Positions 1-8,129 are shown, counted from the first letter of the stretch. The stretch: DNA of 33,344 nt from an uncultured beta proteobacterium (GCA_903821995.1 CAIJNI010000091.1:1-33344); one strand, 5' to 3'. The notes: generated by a model not told the origin, from the letters alone. Numbers and translations: made by a program.

Positions 1-3
1 CCT

Positions 4-387
4 ATGCAATTTCAAGACTCAATTAAAACTTGCTTTAACAAATATGTAGACTTTAAAGGAAGAGCTTCCCGCTCTGAGTTTTGGTGGTGGTTTCTTTTTT
101 CTATCGTTGTCTCTATCGTAGCAATGTTCATTAGTGAATATTTATATGGAGCCGTAATACTAGGACTTTTTTTACCAGGACTTTCAGTCTTTGTAAGGCG
201 TTTGCACGATTCCAATAGGAGTGGATGGTGGTACTTTTTATCATTTATCCCCCTGGTAGGAGCAATCATTCTTTTAGTTTGGCTTATCGGCAAAGGGACT
301 ACTGGTTCAAATGAATATGGTGCAGAGCCAACAGATGTAGAAGGCTATCAAGCACCCCAAATGATTGATCCAGGTACCAAACTTTAA
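4..387 (+). CDS. DUF805 family inner-membrane protein
   Basis: A 127-residue membrane protein of the DUF805 family, which has no established biochemical function. The family signatures are visible: the N-terminal FKGRASRSEFWWW stretch (about residues 18-30) and the RRLHDSNRSGWW motif (about 65-76). Three hydrophobic segments lie at about 28-44, 46-62 and 78-95, and the tail after GTTGSNEYG is polar. The ATG lies three bases from the window edge, so no ribosome binding site can be judged and an upstream start is not excluded; the reading begins where the family usually begins. The gene converges on the small repeat protein downstream and shares a bidirectional terminator with it. Confidence 0.85.
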   Translation: MQFQDSIKTCFNKYVDFKGRASRSEFWWWFLFSIVVSIVAMFISEYLYGAVILGLFLPGLSVFVRRLHDSNRSGWWYFLSFIPLVGAIILLVWLIGKGTTGSNEYGAEPTDVEGYQAPQMIDPGTKL

Positions 388-410
388 ATAAGCTTGTTTG
401 TTTTAGTTGA

Positions 411-441
411 AAAAAAAGAGCGACATAGTCGCTTTTTTTTT
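411..441. terminator. bidirectional intrinsic terminator
   Basis: A stem GAGCGAC / GTCGCTT with a 3-base ATA loop, flanked by seven A on the left and by the T run on the right, which also pair with each other. The T run serves the plus-strand DUF805 gene. The A run serves as a U tract for the minus-strand gene ending at 460. The shape and position between two converging genes make this a strong call. Confidence 0.85.
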
Positions 442-459
442 AACTATGATACTGCTCAA

Positions 460-789
460 TCAATAACGACACCTTGCTTCTGATTTGTAGTTAGTGAAAT
501 GGACAATTAAATCGGCCTCAGATTTATATTTTGTGTAATAAATAATGGCTCTAGCCTCACTTTTATAATTTGTAAAAAACCAGATTCCTGGTCCTGATTC
601 TGACTTATAACTTGTTTCATAAACGATGCAATTGGCCTCAGATTTATAGGTAGTGACGAATACTTTGGCCTGAGCTTCTGATGCATAGTCGGTAATAAAT
701 ATAGGTGCTGCATTCGTGACTTGAGATATTAAACTCATCGATAACAAGCCAATTAAATGAGTTTTTGTAAAATATGCGAATTGTTTCAT
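460..789 (-). CDS. secreted six-repeat protein, probable septoil-knot (DUF6150-like) family
   Basis: A 109-residue protein with a probable signal peptide (hydrophobic residues 12-22, likely cleaved near Ala27). The mature part is almost entirely six tandem units of 13-14 residues, each centred on Y-x-S-E-(A/S), with the Tyr at positions 35, 48, 61, 75, 88 and 101. Each unit alternates a short beta-like stretch (VFVTT, IVYET, IIYYT, IVHFT) with the YKSEA turn. From memory this matches small bacterial proteins described as forming a 7(1) 'septoil' knot; the function of that family is unknown. Cys54 and Cys107 are the only cysteines and could pair outside the cytoplasm. An AGGAGA ribosome binding site at 794-799 supports this start. 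The gene stands alone and points toward the DUF805 gene. Family assignment is moderate; that it is a real, exported repeat protein is strong. Confidence 0.75.
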   Translation of the reverse strand: MKQFAYFTKTHLIGLLSMSLISQVTNAAPIFITDYASEAQAKVFVTTYKSEANCIVYETSYKSESGPGIWFFTNYKSEARAIIYYTKYKSEADLIVHFTNYKSEARCRY

Positions 790-1072
790 TCCGTCTCCTG
801 TTTGATTTCTTAATATACTTTAAGTTAAATTCAAAATAGCCCCAAAATAATTTCCTTTTTGAGATGATATTTCATTTAAATATGACATCTAATCGTGTTT
901 TTATATTTTTTTTGGATAAATTGATCATTTTTCATCTCTAAAAACAATTTATTAATCTGTTGACCCAACCTGCTCTACAATATTCATAGAAATCATGTAA
1001 AGATCAAGCGTCACTTTTATTACTTATTTTAGTTTTATTAGTCCGCTTCGTTTTAAACCTCAGGAGAAAAAG
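790..1072. promoter_or_regulatory. divergent intergenic region before acnB
   Basis: This AT-rich spacer of about 280 bases must hold promoters for the repeat-protein gene (minus) and acnB (plus). TTGACC at 960-965 is a fair -35 candidate for acnB, but no well-spaced -10 follows it: TACAAT at 976-981 is too close and TATTCA at 981-986 is weak. An imperfect inverted repeat ATATTT-N5-AAATAT lies at 867-883. No open frame or RNA gene was recognised. Confidence 0.3.
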
Positions 1073-3658
1073 ATGTTAGAAGCTTATCGTACCCACGCCG
1101 CTGAACGCGCTGCTCTGGGTATTCCCGCATTGCCCTTGTCTACCGCACAAACTTCGGCTCTCATCGACTTACTAAAAAATCCACCTAAAGGTGAAGAAGT
1201 AACTTTAGTTGAACTCATTACCCACCGTGTTCCTGCCGGAGTAGATGACGCCGCAAAGGTTAAAGCTGAGTTTTTAGCTAAAGTAGCTAAAGGCGAAGAA
1301 AAATCCCCCCTCATCTCAAACGTGAAAGCAACTGAGTTACTCGGTACCATGCTCGGCGGCTACAATATTAAAGCCCTGGTTGATCTACTATCAGATACCG
1401 CGTGTGCAAGCACTGCAGCTGCTGCATTAAAGAAAACCTTACTGATGTTTGATTTCTTTCATGACGTACAAGAACTCGCTGAAAAAGGTAATGCTTCTGC
1501 TAAAGGTGTTATGCAAAGCTGGGCTGATGCTGAGTGGTTCACATGCCGCCCTGAAGTACCAAAAAGTTTAACAGTGACAATTTTCAAAGTCTCTGGAGAA
1601 ACCAATACAGATGACTTATCTCCTGCTCCTGATGCTTGGAGTCGCCCTGATATTCCATTACATGCGCTTGCAATGCTCAAAAATCCGCGCCAAGGGATCG
1701 TTCCTGATGAAGTCGGAAGCAGAGCTCCAGTTAAACAAATTGAGGAACTTAAGAAAAAAGGTCATCTCATCGCCTATGTTGGCGATGTGGTTGGAACAGG
1801 CTCTTCTAGAAAATCTGCCACGAATTCAGTTCTCTGGTTTACTGGTGAAGATATTCCTTTTGTGCCTAATAAGCGTTTTGGTGGTGTCTGCCTAGGCAGC
1901 AAAATTGCCCCAATCTTCTTTAACACTATGGAAGATGCAGGAGCCCTACCTATTGAACTCGATGTTAATCAAATGGAAATGGGTGACGTTATTGAACTGC
2001 GTCCCTACGAAGGTAAAGCATTAAAAGACGGAAAAGAAATCTGCTCTTTTGAAATGAAATCTGATGTTATCTTTGATGAAGTGCGTGCGGGTGGCCGAAT
2101 TCCTCTCATCATTGGTCGTGGCCTAACCATGAAAGCTCGTAAAGCTTTGGGCTTACCAGCCTCTACAGTATTCCGCTTACCGCATATACCAAGTGCAAAC
2201 AAAGCAGGCTTTACCTTAGCTCAAAAAATTGTAGGTCGCGCCGTAGGATTACCTGAAGGACAAGGCGTTCGCCCAGGTACTTACTGTGAGCCCCACATGA
2301 CGACTGTCGGTTCACAAGATACAACTGGACCCATGACACGCGACGAACTCAAAGATCTTGCTTGCCTTGGGTTCTCTGCTGATCTCGTCATGCAATCGTT
2401 CTGCCATACAGCGGCCTATCCTAAGCTGGTAGACGTTAAAACACATCGTGAATTACCGACCTTCATCACAAATCGCGGAGGCGTTTCTCTACGTCCTGGT
2501 GACGGAATTATTCATAGCTGGCTAAATCGCCTATTACTTCCTGACACGGTTGGTACTGGTGGGGATAGTCACACACGTTTTCCTATCGGGATTTCATTCC
2601 CAGCTGGCTCTGGCTTAGTCGCATTTGCAGCAGCTACTGGCGTGATGCCACTTGATATGCCAGAATCAGTTTTAATACGCTTTAAAGGGACAATGCAACC
2701 TGGCATCACACTTCGTGATCTCGTTAATGCAATTCCTTTATATGCGATTAAGAGTGGACTACTTACGGTTGAGAAAAAAGGTAAGAAAAATATTTTCTCA
2801 GGACGTGTTCTAGAAATTGAAGGCCTACCAGACCTTAAAGTAGAACAAGCATTTGAGCTTTCAGATGCTTCTGCTGAGCGCTCTGCCGGCGGATGTACGG
2901 TTCACCTGAATAAAGAACCTATTATTGAATACATGCGCTCGAACATCACTTTAATGAAGTGGATGATTGCGAATGGCTATGAAGATAAACGTACCTTAGG
3001 TCGCAGAATTAAAGCTATGGAAAGTTGGATTGCTAAACCTGAATTACTCAAGGCTGATGTAAATGCAGAATATGCCGCAGTGATTGAAATCGATTTAGCA
3101 GAAATTAAAGAACCTATCCTTGCCTGCCCGAATGACCCGGATGATGTGAAATTTTTATCTGAAGTCGCTGGTGACAAGATTGATGAAGTCTTCATCGGTT
3201 CGTGCATGACAAATATCGGTCATTTCCGCGCTGCTAGCAAAATTTTAGAAGGTAAGGATGATTTACCTACACGCCTATGGATCGCTCCTCCAACAAAGAT
3301 GGATGCAATGATCCTGACAGAAGAAGGTTACTACGGATCATTTGGTAAAGCTGGCGCTCGTATGGAAATGCCAGGGTGCTCGCTTTGCATGGGTAACCAG
3401 GCTCAAATTCGTAAAGGTTCGACTGCCGTATCTACATCGACTCGTAACTTCCCGAATCGCCTAGGTATCGATACACGTGTTTATCTATCTTCAGCTGAGC
3501 TCGCTGCGGTCTGCGCCCTCATGGGTAAAATACCAACGCTTGCTGAGTATCTTGAGCGTTATAACGTACTCATGTCTAAATCAAAAGAGGTTTATCGCTA
3601 TATGAACTTCGATCAAATCAGCGAATTTAAGGATTTAGCAGATACTGTCAGCGTATAA
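1073..3658 (+). CDS. acnB: aconitate hydratase B
   Basis: Aconitase B interconverts citrate and isocitrate in the cytosol (TCA cycle); B-type enzymes often also hydrate 2-methylisocitrate. At 861 residues it is close to E. coli AcnB (865). The B-type order is seen: an N-terminal helical HEAT-like region (about 1-160), the swivel domain next ([16 protein letters not shown] at about 237-252), then the catalytic domains. The iron-sulfur ligands are Cys711 ([12 protein letters not shown]) and Cys769/Cys772 (PGCSLCMGN). An AGGAGA ribosome binding site at 1062-1067 fixes the ATG. The gene is monocistronic: a terminator follows directly. Confidence 0.98.
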   Translation: MLEAYRTHAAERAALGIPALPLSTAQTSALIDLLKNPPKGEEVTLVELITHRVPAGVDDAAKVKAEFLAKVAKGEEKSPLISNVKATELLGTMLGGYNIKALVDLLSDTACASTAAAALKKTLLMFDFFHDVQELAEKGNASAKGVMQSWADAEWFTCRPEVPKSLTVTIFKVSGETNTDDLSPAPDAWSRPDIPLHALAMLKNPRQGIVPDEVGSRAPVKQIEELKKKGHLIAYVGDVVGTGSSRKSATNSVLWFTGEDIPFVPNKRFGGVCLGSKIAPIFFNTMEDAGALPIELDVNQMEMGDVIELRPYEGKALKDGKEICSFEMKSDVIFDEVRAGGRIPLIIGRGLTMKARKALGLPASTVFRLPHIPSANKAGFTLAQKIVGRAVGLPEGQGVRPGTYCEPHMTTVGSQDTTGPMTRDELKDLACLGFSADLVMQSFCHTAAYPKLVDVKTHRELPTFITNRGGVSLRPGDGIIHSWLNRLLLPDTVGTGGDSHTRFPIGISFPAGSGLVAFAAATGVMPLDMPESVLIRFKGTMQPGITLRDLVNAIPLYAIKSGLLTVEKKGKKNIFSGRVLEIEGLPDLKVEQAFELSDASAERSAGGCTVHLNKEPIIEYMRSNITLMKWMIANGYEDKRTLGRRIKAMESWIAKPELLKADVNAEYAAVIEIDLAEIKEPILACPNDPDDVKFLSEVAGDKIDEVFIGSCMTNIGHFRAASKILEGKDDLPTRLWIAPPTKMDAMILTEEGYYGSFGKAGARMEMPGCSLCMGNQAQIRKGSTAVSTSTRNFPNRLGIDTRVYLSSAELAAVCALMGKIPTLAEYLERYNVLMSKSKEVYRYMNFDQISEFKDLADTVSV

Positions 3659-3683
3659 GCTATTACTCGTTTTCTGCCTTTTC

Positions 3684-3716
3684 AAAATACCCAATCCATG
3701 CGATTGGGTATTTTTT
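3684..3716 (+). terminator. intrinsic terminator of acnB
   Basis: A 12-bp stem AAATACCCAATC / GATTGGGTATTT with a 5-base loop, followed by a T run, starts 26 bases after the acnB stop. The A-rich left arm could also give weak termination on the minus strand, but no minus-strand gene needs it. Confidence 0.9.
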
Positions 3717-3792
3717 GCCAAGTATTTCTAGATCGATCAGTGCTGTGAATCGATTCTCTACCTATACATTTATTTAATGACTTACTTTTCTC

Positions 3793-3936
3793 GTCAAACA
3801 AGCTTCAGGTGGCTACCCTTTGACAGTTGTTAGGGTTAGTGAACGAAAGCGCTATATGAATGCGCTTGAGAAAGCGAGTGTTGATGGTGACACTAAACCG
3901 ATGACTCAATTTTCAGCATCGGAAATGGCCCAATAA
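3793..3936 (+). pseudogene. 3' remnant of a Fic-family gene
   Basis: A start-less reading frame of 47 codons ending in TAA reads VKQASGGYPLTVVRVSER at its start, continues with KRYMNALEKASVDGD and ends ASEMAQ. From memory this is the extreme C-terminal segment of Fic-domain (AMP-transferase-like) proteins, where an (A)SGGYP...V..R..YM.ALE.AS..GD pattern follows the catalytic core. Two in-frame stops (TAA TGA at 3775-3780) lie just upstream, and the HPFxxGNGR catalytic motif is nowhere in the preceding bases, so only the tail survives. The sequence has not decayed much, which suggests a fairly recent deletion between acnB and this point. It fills most of the 325-base gap between acnB and the next gene. 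Origin as a Fic tail is inference from pattern memory. Confidence 0.6.
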
Positions 3937-3946
3937 CTAACAATAC

Positions 3947-3975
3947 TTGCATGTTTAATCTATTTTCCATAGAAT
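3947..3975 (+). promoter_or_regulatory. sigma-70 promoter, possibly for a leaderless mRNA
   Basis: TTGCAT (3947-3952), a 17-base spacer and TAGAAT (3970-3975) form a good sigma-70 promoter. The expected start point, about 3982-3985, falls on or next to the ATG at 3985, and there is no ribosome binding site before that ATG. The transcript may therefore be leaderless. Confidence 0.55.
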
Positions 3976-3984
3976 GAACCCATT

Positions 3985-4290
3985 ATGGGTATAAATGGCT
4001 TATTTACCAAAACGCAATTAAGAGTTCTCACACTCTTATTTGGACAAACTTTCCGCTCTTTTTACACCAACGAAATCATCTCTGCAGTCGATGCAGGCTC
4101 TGGAACTGTCCAGCGAGAACTAGCTAACTTAGAACTCGCTGGTCTAGTTGATGTCAAACGCATCGGTAATCAAAAGCATTATCAAGCGAACTTTAATTCA
4201 CCTATTTTTAAAGAACTCAGGGCACTGATTCTTAAAATCGCTGAATCTAACACTACTCCAGGCACAGTCCCCACGACCGAGAGCCCATAA
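3985..4290 (+). CDS. orphan winged-helix DNA-binding protein
   Basis: A 101-residue protein that is essentially one winged-helix domain (about residues 6-85): FTKTQLRVLTLLFG, then FYTNEI, GSGTVQRELANLE as recognition helix and VKRIGNQKHYQAN as the wing. From family memory this module usually sits at the N-terminus of about 190-residue proteins carrying a MNT-type nucleotidyltransferase domain after the helix SPIFKELRALILK. Here the protein stops soon after that helix with a short unrelated S/T/P-rich tail, and only 57 bases separate it from umuD, so the nucleotidyltransferase half is absent. It may be a trimmed toxin-antitoxin-type gene or a stand-alone repressor. It has its own good promoter and lies between the Fic remnant and the SOS operon. 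Confidence 0.75.
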   Translation: MGINGLFTKTQLRVLTLLFGQTFRSFYTNEIISAVDAGSGTVQRELANLELAGLVDVKRIGNQKHYQANFNSPIFKELRALILKIAESNTTPGTVPTTESP

Positions 4291-4322
4291 AAAATTCTTT
4301 TCTAGTGGAGTAATAATGAATA

Positions 4323-4342
4323 TACTGTACAAATAAACAGTA
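4323..4342 (+). promoter_or_regulatory. LexA (SOS) operator of umuDC
   Basis: TACTGT-N8-ACAGTA matches the LexA consensus CTG-N10-CAG, and the symmetry extends outward to AATATACTGT / ACAGTATATT (4319-4346). It ends just before the first possible umuD ATG (4348). TATACT (4321-4326) or TATATT (4341-4346) could serve as the -10, so LexA binding would cover the promoter. SOS induction of umuD-umuC is the expected outcome. Confidence 0.92.
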
Positions 4343-4377
4343 TATTTATGTTCAATCGATTTTTTCCTATTCTCACA

Positions 4378-4815
4378 ATGAAAACCTCCACTTTGTTGCA
4401 ATTTTTACCCGTATCTCCGACATCTACGCCTTTTTTAGCGCCACTCCTTACCTGCTCTATCCCCGCCGGATTTCCTTCTCCAGCCAGCGATTACATGGAC
4501 GAACGTCTGGATCTGTCGGAGTATCTTGGATTACATGCTGAAGCTACATTTTTCTTGCGCGTCCAAGGTGATTCCATGCAAGGTGCTGGCATTTTTGATG
4601 GTGACCTACTCGTTGTTGACCGCACAGTACAAGCTAAATCTAACCACGTAGTCATTGCAGTGATTGACGGCGAATTTACAGTCAAGCGCCTACAACGACG
4701 CGGCGGACGCACTTGGCTCAAAGCTGAAAATCCAGCATACCCATCGATTGAATTACATGAAGGCCAAGCTTTAGAAATCTGGGGCGTGGTTTCTCATGTT
4801 GTCCATAAACCATAA
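4378..4815 (+). CDS. umuD: UmuD, LexA-like self-cleaving polymerase V subunit
   Basis: The SOS mutagenesis protein that, after RecA-stimulated self-cleavage, joins UmuC to form translesion polymerase V. Numbered from this start: the cleavage site is Ala30-Gly31 in IPAGFPSP, the catalytic serine is Ser66 in GDSM, and the general base is Lys103 in FTVKRL, 37 residues later as in E. coli UmuD (Ser60/Lys97). Length is 145 residues against 139 in E. coli. An in-frame ATG at 4348 would add ten residues; it lies only 5 bases after the LexA box, so 4378 is preferred. Neither start has a clear ribosome binding site. umuC follows after 9 bases. Confidence 0.93.
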   Translation: MKTSTLLQFLPVSPTSTPFLAPLLTCSIPAGFPSPASDYMDERLDLSEYLGLHAEATFFLRVQGDSMQGAGIFDGDLLVVDRTVQAKSNHVVIAVIDGEFTVKRLQRRGGRTWLKAENPAYPSIELHEGQALEIWGVVSHVVHKP

Positions 4816-4824
4816 ATAATCTCT

Positions 4825-6144
4825 ATGTCCACATCAGCTTCCCTTACCCGGGCAATAGCACTCGTTGACGGTAATAATTTTTACGTGTCTTGTGAGCGTG
4901 TATTTAATCCCGGCTTAGAAAAATCACCTCTCGTCATTCTGTCCAATAATGATGGTTGCATTGTGTCGCGCAGTCAAGAAGCCAGAGATTTAGGCATCCC
5001 CATGGGACTCCCCTTTTTTAAGGCTAAGCAATTGATCCAAAGTCATGGTTTGAAGTGGCTAAGCTCAAATTACACTCTCTACGGAGATATGAGCGCACGA
5101 ATGATGAATACGCTTGCGCAGTTTTCACCTGATCAAGAAATTTATTCAATCGATGAGTGTTTTTTAGATTTAACAGGTATTACTAGCGACTCACAATTAA
5201 TCTCTTATGGTCTGACCATTAAAGAGCGTGTACAACGTGATTTAGGTTTACCAACCTGCGTTGGTATAGGCCCTTCCAAAACATTAGCTAAACTAGCAAA
5301 CCACATCGCTAAAAAAAATAAGCAGTTCGGTGGCGCCTTTGCATGGGCAGCACTCTCACAACAAGAACAAATTGAGTGGTTAAAAAAAGTTAATGTAGCT
5401 GAAGTATGGGGTGTTGGACGACGCTTACTAGAGCAACTCAATACTATAGGAATCAAAACAGTTTACGATTTACAACAAGCCAATACCGACCTCATACGAC
5501 GTCGCTTCTCCATTGTCCTGGCACGCACGGTCGCTGAACTCAATGGCGTGGCATGTTTAGAAATGGTCGACATCAAAGAGCCCATCAATAAGCAACAAAT
5601 TATTTCAAGTAAAAGCTTTGGAGAACCAATTCAAGCCCTACCACTCTTACGTGAAGCAGTTGCAAGCTATGTTTGCCGTGCCGCAGAAAAACTTCGGGAG
5701 CAAGCCTCTGTTTGTCACAATGTAACGGTATTTGTACGTACGAATCCCTTTGCAAAACACCAACCTCAGTATCATAACCAAATCTCTATTCCACTCTCTA
5801 TTGGAACTGCGGATAGCCGACGTTTAATCCACGCCGCCTGCTATGGACTAGAACGGATTTATCGCTCAAATTACGTCTATAAAAAAGCGGGAATCATTTT
5901 GTCAGATTTACACGATGCGTACCATCATCAAGGTGATCTGTTTACAAAAATTGATGAGGAAAAGTCTCAACAAGTCATGCGCACCATAGATAATCTCAAC
6001 CTTCGCTATGGCGCTAATACACTAACACTTGCAAGCACGGGAATCGTCGTTGGCAACCCCCATTCCTGGCGTATGCGCGCTAATCAGAAGAGCCAATGTT
6101 TTACGACGCGCTGGGATGAAATAGCCCTTGCGAAAGCCTGTTAA
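4825..6144 (+). CDS. umuC: UmuC, Y-family DNA polymerase V catalytic subunit
   Basis: The error-prone Y-family polymerase that copies past lesions with two cleaved UmuD subunits. The palm motifs are intact: Asp15 in VDGNNFYVSCE, SNNDGCIVSRS (about 39-49), and the catalytic pair Asp110-Glu111 in YSIDECFLDL. The helix-hairpin-helix region (VWGVGRRLLEQLNTIGI) and the little-finger domain with a typical UmuC C-terminus (DLHDAYHHQGDLF) follow. At 439 residues it is slightly longer than E. coli UmuC (422). It lies 9 bases after umuD and is under the same LexA box. No obvious terminator follows. Confidence 0.96.
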   Translation: MSTSASLTRAIALVDGNNFYVSCERVFNPGLEKSPLVILSNNDGCIVSRSQEARDLGIPMGLPFFKAKQLIQSHGLKWLSSNYTLYGDMSARMMNTLAQFSPDQEIYSIDECFLDLTGITSDSQLISYGLTIKERVQRDLGLPTCVGIGPSKTLAKLANHIAKKNKQFGGAFAWAALSQQEQIEWLKKVNVAEVWGVGRRLLEQLNTIGIKTVYDLQQANTDLIRRRFSIVLARTVAELNGVACLEMVDIKEPINKQQIISSKSFGEPIQALPLLREAVASYVCRAAEKLREQASVCHNVTVFVRTNPFAKHQPQYHNQISIPLSIGTADSRRLIHAACYGLERIYRSNYVYKKAGIILSDLHDAYHHQGDLFTKIDEEKSQQVMRTIDNLNLRYGANTLTLASTGIVVGNPHSWRMRANQKSQCFTTRWDEIALAKAC

Positions 6145-6246
6145 GAGAACTCATTGAAGTAGTGAATCATAGTATGATTAAGATATCTATAAAAAATAAT
6201 TTTTAATTGCCCTATTTTTAATATATTCGCTCATCTACGATCTTTA

Positions 6247-6819
6247 ATGAAAAAAAATATAGCTCATCTCATCCTTGCTTCAATCTTGCTCAGCGCAATC
6301 TCTTTTGGCACAAACGTCTTTGCTGGACCACAAGTTCAGTTCAAAACAACAAAAGGTGACTTTATAGTTGAACTCGATCAAGAAAAAGCACCTAAGTCTG
6401 TGGCTAATTTTATCGCGTACGTCAATAGTGGCTTTTATCAAGGCACTATTTTTCACCGTGTCATTAACGGCTTTATGGTACAAGGTGGTGGCTTTACAAA
6501 GAATATGCAACAAAAACCGACCCAAGCTCCTATTCCTCTTGAATCTAGAAATGGGCTGAAGAATTTAAAGTACACCATCGCTATGGCTCGTACGAGTGAC
6601 CCACAATCTGCGACTTCTCAATTTTTTATCAATGTGCGCGATAACGATAAACTGGATTACCCAAGTCCTGATGGCCATGGCTACGCTGTATTTGGTCGGG
6701 TAATCTCTGGAATGAATGTAATTGAAGAAATTAAATTTAGCCCCACTCAAACGCTCGCCGGTATGAGTGATGTGCCAGTAGCTCCTATTGAAGTACTTTC
6801 AGCCACGGTTCTACCATAA
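6247..6819 (+). CDS. ppiA: periplasmic peptidyl-prolyl cis-trans isomerase, cyclophilin type
   Basis: A cyclophilin that speeds proline isomerisation during folding of exported proteins. Residues 1-26 form a clear signal peptide (MKKN, hydrophobic core, cleavage after NVFA), so it acts in the periplasm. The core shows FHRVINGFMVQGGGF with the catalytic Arg, then ATSQFFINVRDN and GYAVFGRVISGM, as in PpiA/PpiB. No good ribosome binding site precedes the ATG, but an earlier start would spoil the signal peptide. It opens an operon: the next gene begins directly after its stop codon. Confidence 0.92.
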   Translation: MKKNIAHLILASILLSAISFGTNVFAGPQVQFKTTKGDFIVELDQEKAPKSVANFIAYVNSGFYQGTIFHRVINGFMVQGGGFTKNMQQKPTQAPIPLESRNGLKNLKYTIAMARTSDPQSATSQFFINVRDNDKLDYPSPDGHGYAVFGRVISGMNVIEEIKFSPTQTLAGMSDVPVAPIEVLSATVLP

Positions 6820-7386
6820 ATGCTTGTCATGAAATTTTGCCCACTGTGTGGATCCCACGTCTCGTTAAAAATCCCGCTCGATGATAACCGGGAACGTTAT
6901 GTCTGCGATAGTTGCCATGCGATTCATTATGAAAATCCACGTAATGTCGTAGGTACCATCCCCATTTGGAAAGATCAAATCTTACTCTGCAAACGCGCTA
7001 TTGAACCTCGTAAAGGCTACTGGACACTTCCAGCTGGATTTTTAGAAACGGGAGAGTCTCTGATCAACGGCGCCCTTCGTGAAACTTTGGAAGAGTCTGG
7101 CGCACAAGTAGAAATCGGCCCTCTTTTTTCTTTGGTTAATGTGCTACACGTGGACCAAATCCATGTGTTTTACTTGGCACACATGACATCCCCTAGTTTT
7201 CAAGCAGGTGTTGAAAGTTTAGAAGTTGCTTTATTTGATGAGTCCAACATCCCTTGGGATGATTTAGCATTCATGACCGTCATCAAAACTCTCAAGTGGT
7301 ACTTTGCTGATCGTAAAGCAGGTTTACTCACAGCTAACCAAGCCGTTGTACCTCATCAAGATAATATTATCGCAGCGCGTAAATAA
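6820..7386 (+). CDS. zinc-ribbon Nudix hydrolase
   Basis: A Nudix pyrophosphohydrolase; substrate unknown, likely a nucleotide or dinucleotide such as ADP-ribose or NADH. An N-terminal zinc ribbon is seen with Cys7, Cys10, Cys29 and Cys32. The Nudix box follows the pattern G-x5-E-x7-RE-x2-EE-x-G from Gly73 (GFLETGE) to Gly94 (RETLEESG). The ribbon resembles that of NudC, but the protein (188 residues) is shorter and lacks the NudC N-terminal domain. The ATG follows the cyclophilin stop with no gap; an ATG nine bases on (6829, giving MKFCPLCG) is an equally good start. aat follows after 5 bases. Confidence 0.85.
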   Translation: MLVMKFCPLCGSHVSLKIPLDDNRERYVCDSCHAIHYENPRNVVGTIPIWKDQILLCKRAIEPRKGYWTLPAGFLETGESLINGALRETLEESGAQVEIGPLFSLVNVLHVDQIHVFYLAHMTSPSFQAGVESLEVALFDESNIPWDDLAFMTVIKTLKWYFADRKAGLLTANQAVVPHQDNIIAARK

Positions 7387-7391
7387 TATTC

Positions 7392-8129
7392 ATGACAGAT
7401 TTAGTCTGGCTAAGTGAGGACGACCCTCTACCCCTACCTCGTTTTTTTCACCAAGATGACCTGTCTCTCCCCTCTGGACTCATCGCCCTGTCCAATGAAA
7501 TGAGTCCACAGCGACTTGTAGAAGCTTACCGACTAGGCATCTTTCCTTGGTATAGTGAGTCAGAGCCTGTGATGTGGTGGTGTACATCTCCTAGAATGGT
7601 TCTTCAAGTTGCAGACTTTAAGGTGAGTCGTAGCCTCTTAAAAAAGATCAAACAGGTACTCACAGATGATTCTTGGGAAATCAGAATCGACTCCTCTTTT
7701 AATCAAGTCATACGCTTATGCGCACAAGTTACAAGGTCTTATCAAGGTGGCGGCACATGGATTACTGATGAGATCATCGAGCACTACAGCACCTTAAATC
7801 AATGGTCTATAGCCCATAGTGTTGAAACTTGGCATAACAATCGCCTCATTGGTGGGTTATACGGAATTAATTTAGGTAAAATGATGTTTGGAGAGTCTAT
7901 GTTTACTTTAGAACCTGATGCGTCAAAATTAGCTTTAGCTGCCTTGTGCGCCTGGTGCGCTCAAGTAGATATTTCTATGATTGATTGCCAACAAGAGACT
8001 TCACACCTTGCATCACTTGGCGGTGCACCGATTTCTAAAACATCTTTTCTTGATAATCTAGAACAAAGAGTTGATTTACCCTCCCCCCAATGGGCTTGGA
8101 ATAAAACAGTTCTGGAGCATTGGCTATGA
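7392..8129 (+). CDS. aat: leucyl/phenylalanyl-tRNA-protein transferase
   Basis: Adds Leu or Phe from charged tRNA to the N-terminus of proteins starting with Lys or Arg, marking them for ClpS-ClpAP (N-degron pathway). The family signatures are intact: YRLGIFPWYSESEPVMWWC (about 46-64) with SPRMVL after it, GTWI, and GGLYGINLGKMMFGESMF. It is 245 residues, close to the E. coli 234. It overlaps the start of bpt by 4 bases (ATGA), which implies translational coupling. Confidence 0.97.
   Translation: MTDLVWLSEDDPLPLPRFFHQDDLSLPSGLIALSNEMSPQRLVEAYRLGIFPWYSESEPVMWWCTSPRMVLQVADFKVSRSLLKKIKQVLTDDSWEIRIDSSFNQVIRLCAQVTRSYQGGGTWITDEIIEHYSTLNQWSIAHSVETWHNNRLIGGLYGINLGKMMFGESMFTLEPDASKLALAALCAWCAQVDISMIDCQQETSHLASLGGAPISKTSFLDNLEQRVDLPSPQWAWNKTVLEHWL

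Noticed and set aside
460..789. Periodic DNA in the repeat-protein gene as a CRISPR or noncoding repeat array
   Set aside because: The period is 39-42 bases, a multiple of three, the copies differ at the DNA level while the YKSEA residues are kept, and a signal peptide and ribosome binding site precede it; it is coding.
867..883. ATATTT-N5-AAATAT dyad upstream of acnB as an operator
   Set aside because: Short and made only of A and T in an AT-rich spacer; likely chance without conservation data.
1611..1895. Plus-strand open frame of 94 codons with a hydrophobic start inside acnB
   Set aside because: It overlaps conserved aconitase sequence in another frame and has no ribosome binding site; a shadow frame.
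3747..3756. GAATCGATTC palindrome downstream of acnB
   Set aside because: A single short restriction-site-like palindrome with no second copy or linked feature.
6154..6178. TTGAAG and TATGAT as a promoter of the cyclophilin operon
   Set aside because: The spacer is only 13 bases, too short for a sigma-70 promoter.
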